Positions 43,787 to 51,339 of a stretch of 64,000 nucleotides of DNA are shown here, one piece after another. Below the pieces are notes generated by a model. The model saw only the letters and a program-made list of their open reading frames with translations, made no database searches and was not told the origin of the DNA. Source of the DNA: Weeksellaceae bacterium (lineage in GTDB: Bacteria > Bacteroidota > Bacteroidia > Flavobacteriales > Weeksellaceae); assembly GCA_022013695.1 (NCBI GenBank), contig JAKLPS010000007.1, forward strand, positions 50,067-114,066, in the 5' to 3' direction. Every line of letters starts with the position of its first letter. Positions within the stretch are counted from its first letter, which is position 1. The position numbers and the translations under genes were made by a program.

Positions 43787-44251
43787 ATGGAAAAGATAGA
43801 CAGCCTGAACCAAGTTGCCGAATTTCACAAAACCTTCAACGCACCAATTCTTGACACGCCTCAGATTCCTTCAAAAGAACGTGCTGAGTTGAGAGTTAGC
43901 CTTTTACAGGAAGAATTGGACGAACTGAAAAAAGCGATTGAAGACAACGATTTGGTGGAAGTTGCCGATGCACTTTGCGACCTTCAGTATGTTTTGAGCG
44001 GTGCTGTTTTGGAGTTCGGTTTGGGAGAGAAATTCGTAGAATTGTTTAATGAAGTCCAGCGGTCTAATATGTCCAAAGCTTGTGACAACGAAGCTCAAGC
44101 TCAAGAAACCGTTGAATTTTACAAAGCCAAAGGAACCGATGCCTATTACGAAAAGTCGGGCGACAAATACAATGTTCACCGCGCGGCAGACCACAAAGTT
44201 TTGAAAAACAAATACTACTCTGCTGCCGACTTGGCTTCACTTTTAAAATAA
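43787..44251 (+). CDS. MazG-like nucleoside triphosphate pyrophosphohydrolase
   Basis: The 154-aa all-helical protein has the EExxE...ExxD metal motif: LLQEELDELKKAI, then LVEVADALCDLQYVLSGAV. This binds magnesium in MazG/HisE/dUTPase-type enzymes. The second half (FNEVQRSNMSKA; KYNVHRAADHKVLKN) is as in bacterial phosphoribosyl-ATP-pyrophosphatase-like house-cleaning proteins. A TATATTTG box lies at 43760-43767. It is followed by a thioredoxin-like lipoprotein after 10 bp. Confidence 0.85.
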   Translation: MEKIDSLNQVAEFHKTFNAPILDTPQIPSKERAELRVSLLQEELDELKKAIEDNDLVEVADALCDLQYVLSGAVLEFGLGEKFVELFNEVQRSNMSKACDNEAQAQETVEFYKAKGTDAYYEKSGDKYNVHRAADHKVLKNKYYSAADLASLLK

Positions 44252-44261
44252 AAATCTCAGG

Positions 44262-44804
44262 ATGAAAAAAATCTCAGTGCTATTGGGTTTGCTCGCTTGT
44301 ATGCTGGTCGGCTCTTGCGCAGAACGCGTCATCGTAAACCGAGAAGTAGAATCTAAACGCGACGGAAAAATGCTTCTGGGAACGCAGACGCTTGACCAAT
44401 TCCGCAAAGAGCCTTACAAGACTTGGTTTGATGAGGAGTACAACCGCTATCAAATAAACCAAGCAACTTTGGCCGAACTCAAAAGAGAAAAGCTCAACAG
44501 CTACATCGTGATAGTTTTCGTTGGCACCTGGTGCGAGGACAGCCACCGAGAATTCCCAAGGCTGATCAAAATTCTGGAAACCCTAAAATATACGACCGGG
44601 AAAATGCAAATCATTGCGGTCAATCGTAAAAAAGAATCGCCCTCTGGCGAAGAAGGACTTTATAACATCTCGAAAGTCCCGACCATCATCGTCAAGAGAT
44701 ACGGAAAAGAAATCGGAAGAATAACCGAAATGCCCGAAACCGGATTTTTGGAGAAAGATTTGCTTAACATTTTGAAAAGAGACCATCCGAGCTTGTTTAA
44801 ATAA
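44262..44804 (+). CDS. Thioredoxin-fold lipoprotein
   Basis: The 180-aa protein has a lipoprotein signal (LLACMLVGSC, lipobox cysteine at 19). Its thioredoxin-like domain has the active-site region VFVGTWCEDSHRE and the cis-proline loop KVPTIIV. Only one cysteine is present where CxxC is expected, so disulfide exchange through a CxxC pair is unlikely; this single-Cys pattern occurs in several Bacteroidota relatives. It is probably on the periplasmic face. The MazG-like gene is 10 bp upstream, DUF4230 downstream. Confidence 0.85.
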   Translation: MKKISVLLGLLACMLVGSCAERVIVNREVESKRDGKMLLGTQTLDQFRKEPYKTWFDEEYNRYQINQATLAELKREKLNSYIVIVFVGTWCEDSHREFPRLIKILETLKYTTGKMQIIAVNRKKESPSGEEGLYNISKVPTIIVKRYGKEIGRITEMPETGFLEKDLLNILKRDHPSLFK

Positions 44805-44858
44805 CGGTCTCCTCACCCTCAATCCCTCTCCAAAAAAAAGGCTTTTAAAATCATCCAA

Positions 44859-45470
44859 ATGACAAAATACACAGGCGTACTTTCTTTTATTTTTGGGATT
44901 ATCCTGACAATTTTTAGTTTTTTGTCGTGGCGTGGTTGCCATCAAAAAGACGACGCTGCGCTCGTGAATCAGGATTACTATCTCATCACCAATCAAATCC
45001 AAAAGATGAACAAAATGGTGGTTCTGGAACAGGATTTTTCCAGCTTCCAAACCCATAAAAGTTCAGCGGCAAACATCGCCGGATTTGATATCCTTCCAAA
45101 AGAAATGGTGCTTTACACCACGGCAAAAGCGCAGGTTTCCTACGATCTGAAACAGATGAAAATAGAGGTGGACACGGCCAATAAAAAAATCATTATTGAG
45201 GAACTTCCTCAACCCGAAATTAAGATTTTTCCGGATGTAAAAATTCATTTTATGGACGACTATGCCATCAACCGGTTTAGTCAAAAAGACATCACCGGAA
45301 TCATGGAATCGGCTAAGGAAAATATGGCCAAAAGCGTGAATCAAAATATTTTGAAACAGCAAAGCAAAAAACAACTGAAAGATAATCTAAACGAGATTTT
45401 CGTTTTGGCAAAGGCCTTGCATTATTCAATAGAAGATAAGACCAATACTTTTCCTTCCGCAGAATTATAA
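44859..45470 (+). CDS. DUF4230 domain protein with N-terminal anchor
   Basis: The 203-aa protein has one N-terminal membrane segment (YTGVLSFIFGIILTIFSFLSW). A DUF4230 region follows, with strands such as MVLYTTAKAQVSYDLKQMKIEVD and IIIEELPQPEIKIFPD. DUF4230 proteins have unknown function. The gene follows the thioredoxin-like gene (54-bp gap) and precedes a 59-aa gene (14-bp gap), suggesting one operon with the MazG-like gene. Confidence 0.82.
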   Translation: MTKYTGVLSFIFGIILTIFSFLSWRGCHQKDDAALVNQDYYLITNQIQKMNKMVVLEQDFSSFQTHKSSAANIAGFDILPKEMVLYTTAKAQVSYDLKQMKIEVDTANKKIIIEELPQPEIKIFPDVKIHFMDDYAINRFSQKDITGIMESAKENMAKSVNQNILKQQSKKQLKDNLNEIFVLAKALHYSIEDKTNTFPSAEL

Positions 45471-45484
45471 AAAAATCAATCCCA

Positions 45485-45664
45485 ATGACTCCAGATAAAA
45501 ATACCGAGAAAAACAACGCATCTGAACAAAAAAAACAGACCGAGGATTTCAAAAATATTCCAGCCGCTTCTGACAAGCAAAACCCGCCGGACATTGATAA
45601 AGAAGATGTCGAGAAAAGCTCCCAAGTAAACCAAGACGGAAAGACAGACAACACCGCAAAATAA
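45485..45664 (+). CDS. Small hydrophilic protein (59 aa)
   Basis: An ATG at 45485 opens a 59-aa frame (MTPDKNTEKNNASEQKKQTE..., ending QDGKTDNTAK, TAA at 45662-45664). It is nearly all charged and polar, so likely disordered. It follows the DUF4230 gene by 14 bp. Too short for family assignment; the absence of stops and codon usage like its neighbours make it plausible. Confidence 0.5.
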   Translation: MTPDKNTEKNNASEQKKQTEDFKNIPAASDKQNPPDIDKEDVEKSSQVNQDGKTDNTAK

Positions 45665-45754
45665 ATTTTCCTTTCGAAACGATTAAATAGTAACTGCTTC
45701 TTGAATAGCTCATTTTTTTTGAAATAATAAAGCATTCAAACACAAAATACAAGC

Positions 45755-45784
45755 TTGGAATATGGGCATAATTTCGTAAATTTG
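45755..45784 (+). promoter_or_regulatory. thrS promoter
   Basis: TTG at 45755-45757, a 19-bp spacer and TAAATTTG at 45777-45784, ending 22 bp before the ATG. The best consensus promoter in the window. Confidence 0.7.
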
Positions 45785-45806
45785 CGAACTTAATTTTTCA
45801 CCCATT

Positions 45807-47750
45807 ATGCTAAAAATTACTCTTCCTGATGGCAGCATCAGAGAATATGAAGGCGAGGTTACGCCCCTGCAAGTTGCACTCAGTATCAGTGAGGGTTTGG
45901 CCAGAAATACCATTTCTGCCGTCGTAAACGGAAAACAAACCGAAGTAGAAACTCCGATCACCGAGGATTCTACCGTTCAGCTGCTGACGTGGAATGACGA
46001 TATGGGTAAAAAAGCTTTCTGGCATTCCTCAGCACACTTGCTGGCTCAGGCCATTATAGAATTCTACCCCGAAGCTAAGCTAACTATTGGCCCGGCGATC
46101 GCCAACGGATTCTATTATGATGTAGATTTCGGAGGAAAACCGCTGTCCGAAAATGATTTCGAAAAATTAGAAAAGAAGATCTTAGAAAATGCTAAGAAAA
46201 ATGCTACTTTCAACCTGCGCGAAGTTTCTAAAGCAGAAGCATTAAAAGAATACGAAGACAATCCCTTCAAAACAGAATTGATAGAAAATCTGCCCGACGG
46301 CGAAATCACTTTCGTAACGCACGACAACTTCACTGATCTTTGTAGAGGTGGCCACATCCCAAGCACCGGAATCGTAAAAGCAGTGAAAATTATCAATGCT
46401 GCAGGAGCATATTGGCGAGGCGACGAGAAAAATCCACAATTGACCAGAGTTTACGGAATCTCCTTCCCAAAACAAAAAGAACTGACTGAATATCTCGAAA
46501 GACTGGAAGAAGCCAAACGGAGAGATCACCGAAAACTGGGAAAAGAATTGGGGATTTTTGCATTCTCAGAAAAAGTAGGCGCCGGCCTTCCACTTTGGTT
46601 GCCGAAAGGGGCTACATTAAGAAAAAAATTAGAGAATTTTCTTTCCGTAGCACAGAAAAAGCAGGGTTATGAATTTGTGATTTCGCCGCATATCGGCGCC
46701 AAAGAATTATACGTCACTTCCGGGCATTGGGACAAATATGGAGCCGACAGTTTCCAGCCCATCAAAACGCCAAATGAAGGCGAAGAATTTTTGCTAAAAC
46801 CAATGAACTGCCCGCACCACTGCGAGATCTACAAAGCACAACAATGGTCTTACAAAGATCTCCCAAAACGCTATGCAGAGTTCGGAACGGTTTACAGATA
46901 CGAGCAATCTGGCGAGTTGCACGGCTTGACGAGAGTCCGAGGATTTACCCAGGATGATGCGCACCTTTTCTGCACGCCAGATCAGTTGTTGCAGGAATTC
47001 GAAAAGGTGATCGATTTGGTATTGTATGTGTTCGGATCATTAGGCTTTGCCGATTTTACGGCTCAAATCTCATTAAGAGATCCTGAAAATAGAGAAAAAT
47101 ACATCGGTTCCGACGAAAACTGGGAAAAAGCGGAAAACGCAATCGTAACCGCTGCAAGAGCAAAAGGCCTTAAAACCGTAACAGAATATGGCGAAGCAGC
47201 ATTCTACGGGCCCAAGCTTGACTTTATGGTGAAGGATGCTTTGGGACGAAGTTGGCAGCTGGGAACCATCCAGGTAGATTATAATTTGCCAGAACGATTC
47301 GATCTTTGGTACAACGGCAATGATAACGAAAAGCACCGGCCGGTGATGATCCACAGAGCGCCATTTGGTTCTATGGAACGTTTCATCGCGATATTGATAG
47401 AAAATACGGCGGGAGATTTTCCGCTATGGCTGAGTCCGGAACAGTTCACTATTTTGCCAATCAGCGAAAAATATTCAGATTATGCAAAAAAAGTTTCAGA
47501 ATCATTGGAAATTCACGATATTTGCGGACTCATAGACGATAGAAACGAAAAAACGGGGAAAAAAATCCGCGATGCCGAATTGCAGAAGTTGCCATTTATG
47601 CTTATTGTAGGTGAAAACGAGGAAAGGAACGGCACCATTTCTGTCAGACGAAGAGGCGAAGGCGATTTGGGAGAGATGACGGTGGATGCTTTTATTACTT
47701 ATTTTAAGGAACAAGCCAAACCCGCATTTGAACTAGGAACCAAAGGATAG
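45807..47750 (+). CDS. thrS: Threonyl-tRNA synthetase
   Basis: ThrRS charges tRNA-Thr in the cytoplasm. The 647-aa protein has the TGS domain (residues 1-60), the editing domain ([24 protein letters not shown]) and the class II core: motif 2 [21 protein letters not shown], zinc ligand in [11 protein letters not shown], motif 3 [11 protein letters not shown]. The anticodon-binding domain is at the C-terminus. It is directly upstream of infC (37-bp gap), the common thrS-infC arrangement. Confidence 0.98.
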   Translation: MLKITLPDGSIREYEGEVTPLQVALSISEGLARNTISAVVNGKQTEVETPITEDSTVQLLTWNDDMGKKAFWHSSAHLLAQAIIEFYPEAKLTIGPAIANGFYYDVDFGGKPLSENDFEKLEKKILENAKKNATFNLREVSKAEALKEYEDNPFKTELIENLPDGEITFVTHDNFTDLCRGGHIPSTGIVKAVKIINAAGAYWRGDEKNPQLTRVYGISFPKQKELTEYLERLEEAKRRDHRKLGKELGIFAFSEKVGAGLPLWLPKGATLRKKLENFLSVAQKKQGYEFVISPHIGAKELYVTSGHWDKYGADSFQPIKTPNEGEEFLLKPMNCPHHCEIYKAQQWSYKDLPKRYAEFGTVYRYEQSGELHGLTRVRGFTQDDAHLFCTPDQLLQEFEKVIDLVLYVFGSLGFADFTAQISLRDPENREKYIGSDENWEKAENAIVTAARAKGLKTVTEYGEAAFYGPKLDFMVKDALGRSWQLGTIQVDYNLPERFDLWYNGNDNEKHRPVMIHRAPFGSMERFIAILIENTAGDFPLWLSPEQFTILPISEKYSDYAKKVSESLEIHDICGLIDDRNEKTGKKIRDAELQKLPFMLIVGENEERNGTISVRRRGEGDLGEMTVDAFITYFKEQAKPAFELGTKG

Positions 47751-47787
47751 TCTTTACAACCAATTATTAATTTTAAAATTTAAAACC

Positions 47788-48351
47788 ATAGCACTAAAAA
47801 GAAACAACAGCAGAGGTCCGATGAGACGTCAAGTCCAGGAAGACCTTCACCAGATCAACGGTAAAATTCGTGCGAACGAGGTACGTCTCGTTGGCGACAA
47901 CGTAGAACCAGGAATTTATCCTTTGTCAAAGGCTTTGGAAATTGCAAGAGAACAAGAGTTGGATCTTGTCGTGATTTCTGATAAAGCAGAGCCTTACATT
48001 TCCCGTATTCTGGATTATAAAAAATTCCTGTATGAGCAAAAGAAAAAAACTAAGGAACTAAAAGCGAAGCAGATAAAAGTAGTTGTAAAAGAGATTAGAT
48101 TTGGTCCTCAGACTGATGATCACGATTACGACTTCAAGAAAAAGCACGCTGAAAAATTCCTGGAAGAAGGTTCTAAACTGAAAACTTATGTTTTCTTCAA
48201 GGGCCGTTCTATTATCTTTAAAGACCAAGGAGAAATCCTTCTTTTGAAACTTGCCCAGGATCTGGAGCACGTTGGAAAAGTAGATCAGCTTCCTAAACTT
48301 GAAGGGAAAAGAATGATTATGATGATGAGCCCTAAGAAGCCTGCTAAATAA
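47788..48351 (+). CDS. infC: Translation initiation factor IF-3, apparently with an AUA start codon
   Basis: IF-3 controls start-codon fidelity and subunit dissociation. From the first ATG in frame (47821) the protein would begin at [13 protein letters not shown]. The same frame is open upstream and reads (ATA)[10 protein letters not shown], matching the family N-terminus MALRR...RGxR in Flavobacteriia, so the start is likely ATA at 47788, giving 187 aa. The core is [28 protein letters not shown] and the C-domain [20 protein letters not shown]. IF-3 genes elsewhere use AUU, and IF-3 represses translation from such codons, so this suggests autoregulation. No ATG, GTG or TTG is available in that stretch. 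Confidence 0.85.
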   Translation: MALKRNNSRGPMRRQVQEDLHQINGKIRANEVRLVGDNVEPGIYPLSKALEIAREQELDLVVISDKAEPYISRILDYKKFLYEQKKKTKELKAKQIKVVVKEIRFGPQTDDHDYDFKKKHAEKFLEEGSKLKTYVFFKGRSIIFKDQGEILLLKLAQDLEHVGKVDQLPKLEGKRMIMMMSPKKPAK

Positions 48352-48379
48352 TATTGATATAACTTCAAATTATATATAA

Positions 48380-48409
48380 AACCTCAAAATTAGTTTTTGA
48401 GGTTTTTTT
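48380..48409 (+). terminator. infC terminator
   Basis: AACCTCAAAA (48380-48389) pairs with TTTTGAGGTT (48395-48404), followed by T residues. It separates thrS-infC from rpmI-rplT. Confidence 0.8.
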
Positions 48410-48489
48410 GTTAATTTTTTAATTCAAATAATTTTCACCTCTTACGCCAAACACACCGATTTTAACTTCTGTGTTTCAAATTTTTTTTG

Positions 48490-48497
48490 TAATTTTG
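48490..48497 (+). promoter_or_regulatory. rpmI-rplT promoter, -7 element
   Basis: TAATTTTG matches TAnnTTTG. A weak CTG at 48469-48471 gives an 18-bp spacer. It leaves a leader of about 70 nt before rpmI, longer than usual here. Confidence 0.45.
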
Positions 48498-48568
48498 CAA
48501 ACTATTATTCTTAAGTACGTTTAGGATTTTAAAATAGATATTGATAACAAAACATAAAAAGCAAAACA

Positions 48569-48766
48569 ATGCCAAAGTTAAAAACGAAATCAGGTGCTAA
48601 AAAGCGTTTTGCTCTTACCGGAACCGGAAAGATCAAAAGAAAAGGTGCTTTCAAAAGCCACATCTTGACGAAAAAAGAAACTAAGCAAAAGAGAAATCTG
48701 ACGCAAACTTCTTACGTTGCAGAAGTGGACAAGAAAAGTGTCCTTCGTCAATTAGCGTTAAAGTAG
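48569..48766 (+). CDS. rpmI: 50S ribosomal protein L35
   Basis: The 65-aa basic protein [23 protein letters not shown]... is a typical L35. It lies 117 bp upstream of rplT, as in most bacteria, but here its own promoter and the infC terminator make rpmI-rplT a separate unit. Confidence 0.97.
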   Translation: MPKLKTKSGAKKRFALTGTGKIKRKGAFKSHILTKKETKQKRNLTQTSYVAEVDKKSVLRQLALK

Positions 48767-48816
48767 TTTTTATAAATCATTTCGGTTTATAGGAATTAAA
48801 CAATTCAAAAATTAAC

Positions 48817-48860
48817 CCTGGAACGGTGCACCTAAGAGAATTATTTATTTAGTTCCGCCC
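48817..48860 (+). ncRNA. Structured spacer before rplT, candidate L20 autoregulatory site
   Basis: GGAAC (48820-48824) can pair with GTTCC (48852-48856), and TAA with TTA just inside. A self-complementary GGTGCACC (48825-48832) is bulged on the 5' side. L20 represses its own operon through rRNA-mimicking leaders in other bacteria; whether this is such a site is inference. Confidence 0.35.
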
Positions 48861-48883
48861 TTTTCAAAAAAACAATTTAAATT

Positions 48884-49228
48884 ATGCCAAGATCAGTAAA
48901 TTCTGTAGCGTCTAGAGCGCGTAGAAAAAAAGTTTTAAAAAAGGCCAAAGGTTTTTTCGGTAGAAGAAAGAACGTTTGGACCGTAGCAAAAAATGCGGTA
49001 GAAAAAGCAATGCAATATGCTTACCGTGGTAGAAAAGAGAAAAAAAGAAGTTTCAGAAGCCTTTGGGTAATGCGTATCAACGCGGGCGCCAGAGAACACG
49101 GATTGACTTATTCTCAATTCATAGGAGGTCTTAAGAAAAACAACATCGAGCTAAACAGAAAAGTTCTTGCAGATCTTGCAATGAATCATCCAGAAGCTTT
49201 CAAAGCTGTTGTGGACTTAGTAAAATAA
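48884..49228 (+). CDS. rplT: 50S ribosomal protein L20
   Basis: The 114-aa protein [35 protein letters not shown] N-terminus is the basic extension of L20. The C-terminus [25 protein letters not shown] is the globular, RNA-binding domain. L20 binds 23S rRNA early in assembly. Confidence 0.98.
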   Translation: MPRSVNSVASRARRKKVLKKAKGFFGRRKNVWTVAKNAVEKAMQYAYRGRKEKKRSFRSLWVMRINAGAREHGLTYSQFIGGLKKNNIELNRKVLADLAMNHPEAFKAVVDLVK

Positions 49229-49251
49229 TTACAAATCCTTGTTATCAATAT

Positions 49252-49281
49252 AAAATCCTGAGAAATTTCTCGGGATTTTTT
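49252..49281 (+). terminator. rplT terminator
   Basis: AAAATCCTGAGAAA pairs with TTTCTCGGGATTTT with one G-T pair and runs into T residues, 24 bp after the rplT stop. Confidence 0.8.
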
Positions 49282-49330
49282 AGTTGGTAGAAATTGTCCC
49301 GAGCGTATGCCAGACTTATGTTTGTTGAAT

Positions 49331-50107
49331 TTATTTTAACTGAGAAACTTTGACATCCAGATCTTGAATGTCTTTTCTGATTTCCAAAAACATCTCTTTC
49401 AAATTATAATGATCCAAATTATCGGGCTCAAAATCCTCGGGAAATATCCCCGAGGCATATTGCCAAATTTCCACGATGTCGCCCACGGGAATCTCATACG
49501 GTTTATAAAAAGCATTATCCGCAGCCACCTCAATTGATTTTTTCTTTTTATTCTTAAACCGTTTATAGGAAATCCCGTCATTCAGGGTGACGAAAATATA
49601 GCTGTGGTTGATTTTCAAGTCCGCCATATCTTCCACATATTTGCCAATGATGAATGAGCCATCTTTGAAAGGTGGCATAGAGTCGCCTTCTGCAGGGAAC
49701 GCTCTATATTTCCCATGGGTAAGGAATGGCAAGGAGATTCTCTGAAGATTTTCTATATATCCGGGATCGCTGTAACCGGAGAGATAGCCCATCGAGGCCT
49801 TCTGAGGAATGATTTCGATGCTGTTGTTTCCCAACTGATCCACAATAATTGGCAGTACAATCCTATTATCGGGCAGATTTACCATTTCTTCCAAAGGATA
49901 TTTTCTGATGTCCACCGTCAATAGCAAATCGATGCTGATATGGAAGAATTTGGACATTTTGATCAAGACTTCATACGGCGGTTCGGAACGGCCATCTTCG
50001 TAAGAAACGTATCGCGATCTTGTAATAATTAAAGCATCGGCCAACTCCTGCTGAGTCGTGATTTTCTTTGCTCTCAACAACCTGATGTTATCGGAAAAAA
50101 TTGACAT
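49331..50107 (-). CDS. XRE-family repressor with S24 (LexA-like) peptidase domain
   Basis: The 258-aa protein has an HTH_XRE domain (residues 4-65; TTQQELADALIITRSRYVSYEDG) and an S24 domain. The Ser-Lys dyad is visible: Ser143 in EGDSMPP and Lys182 in SYKRF. The hinge (KASMGYLSGYSDPGY, about 103-117) lacks an Ala-Gly cleavage pair; M-G or S-G would have to serve, so self-cleavage is not certain. It is divergent from dinB with 61 bp between the starts, implying control of the polymerase genes and of itself. ATG 50107 (MSIFSDNIRLLR) is preferred to 50128. Confidence 0.9.
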   Translation of the reverse strand: MSIFSDNIRLLRAKKITTQQELADALIITRSRYVSYEDGRSEPPYEVLIKMSKFFHISIDLLLTVDIRKYPLEEMVNLPDNRIVLPIIVDQLGNNSIEIIPQKASMGYLSGYSDPGYIENLQRISLPFLTHGKYRAFPAEGDSMPPFKDGSFIIGKYVEDMADLKINHSYIFVTLNDGISYKRFKNKKKKSIEVAADNAFYKPYEIPVGDIVEIWQYASGIFPEDFEPDNLDHYNLKEMFLEIRKDIQDLDVKVSQLK

Positions 50108-50114
50108 TGTTATA

Positions 50115-50164
50115 ATTTGTAACAACAAATATAATCATTTTGTTTGAAAAACAAACTAACTTTG
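50115..50164. promoter_or_regulatory. Divergent repressor/dinB promoter region with two palindromes
   Basis: Minus strand: TTG (50152-50154), 18-bp spacer, TATATTTG (50126-50133) for the repressor. Plus strand: TAACTTTG (50157-50164), only 4 bp before the dinB GTG. Two inverted repeats: ATTTGT-AACA-ACAAAT (50115-50130) overlapping the repressor -7 box, and TTTGTTT-GAA-AAACAAA (50139-50155) over its -33. Both share TTTGT/ACAAA half-sites and are operator candidates. Confidence 0.6.
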
Positions 50165-50168
50165 CGAT

Positions 50169-51317
50169 GTGAATCGGGCAATTGTACATATGGATATGGA
50201 TACTTTTTTTGTATCCTGCGAGAGAAAGAACAACTCCAAGCTAGACGGCATACCCGTCATCATCGGAGGGGGCGACCGTGGCGTGGTAGCTTCCTGCTCT
50301 TATGAGGCGCGGAAATTTGGTGTGCGGTCTGCAATGCCTCTCAGAATGGCGCTGAGACTTTGCCCAGATGCCAAAGTTATAAAAGGAGATTACGAATTAT
50401 ACTCCCACTTGTCGCATCTGGTAACGGAAGTGATCCAAGATAAAGTTCCACTAATGGAAAAAGCGAGTATTGATGAGTTTTATCTGGATCTCTCTGGGAT
50501 GGATAAGTTCTTTGGCTGCTACCAATGGACACAGCAAATAGCCTCCAGCGTGACCCAAGAAACCGGACTGCCCATTAGTTTTGCATTATCCAACAACAAA
50601 ACCGTCTCGAAAATAGGAACAGGAGAAGCCAAACCCAAAGGCAAACTTCAAATCATCGAAAAAGACACTAAAGCTTTTCTCAATCCTTTGTCTGTAAAGA
50701 AAATCCCGATGGTGGGAGACAAAACATTTCAGCTTCTCTCGCGCATTGGCATCCGAACGATCCATACACTTTCCGAGATGCCTGTTTTGGTGCTCCAGCA
50801 AATGATGGGCGCCAATGGAAAAGAACTCTGGAAAAAAGCCAATGGCATCGATGAAAATCCCGTGGTTTCCTATTCTGAAAAAAAATCCATCTCTACAGAA
50901 AGAACTTTTGCCACAGACTCTATCGATATGCTAGAAATAAAAAGACTGATCTCTGGAATGGCAGAAAAATTAGCCTATCAACTGAGGCAGGAAAAATGGC
51001 TGACTTCTACCGTGGTTATCAAAATCCGATATTCCAATTTCGATACAGAAACCAAGCAACACAAAGTAGCTTACACTTCTGCCGACCACACCCTCTGCAG
51101 GATCGCGCTGGAACTTTTCCATAAAATTTATACCCGAAGAATGCGCCTCAGACTGGTGGGTTTACGTTTTACCGATCTTGTGCACGGAAACCATCAGATG
51201 AATCTCTTTGAAGATACCGAAGAGCAGATGAACCTTTACCAAACGATGGATTATCTCAAAAACCGATTCGGGCGCGATGCGGTGGGAAGAGCTTCGGGAT
51301 TTGATTTCGGAAACTAA
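50169..51317 (+). CDS. dinB: Y-family DNA polymerase (DinB/Pol IV-like)
   Basis: The 382-aa translesion polymerase has the catalytic MDMDTFFVSCE (D9) and the ASIDEFYLDLSG motif (D102/E103). The lid region is CSYEARKFGVRSAMP. Near the C-terminus is a beta-clamp box QMNLF (343-347), and QMNLY at 353-357 resembles it. GTG 50169 is used: it gives the normal NRAIVHMDMD start, and no upstream in-frame ATG fits. With the -7 box 4 bp upstream the mRNA would be leaderless or nearly so. The next gene starts 22 bp after its stop. Confidence 0.93.
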   Translation: MNRAIVHMDMDTFFVSCERKNNSKLDGIPVIIGGGDRGVVASCSYEARKFGVRSAMPLRMALRLCPDAKVIKGDYELYSHLSHLVTEVIQDKVPLMEKASIDEFYLDLSGMDKFFGCYQWTQQIASSVTQETGLPISFALSNNKTVSKIGTGEAKPKGKLQIIEKDTKAFLNPLSVKKIPMVGDKTFQLLSRIGIRTIHTLSEMPVLVLQQMMGANGKELWKKANGIDENPVVSYSEKKSISTERTFATDSIDMLEIKRLISGMAEKLAYQLRQEKWLTSTVVIKIRYSNFDTETKQHKVAYTSADHTLCRIALELFHKIYTRRMRLRLVGLRFTDLVHGNHQMNLFEDTEEQMNLYQTMDYLKNRFGRDAVGRASGFDFGN

Positions 51318-51339
51318 CATTTTTTTAAATTTTGATCCC

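Noticed and set aside
44805..44858. CTCACCCTCAATCCCTCTCC string as a copy of a dispersed repeat
   Set aside because: It resembles a known type of repeat but lacks the second (GGAGAGGG) half, so it cannot be supported from one partial copy.
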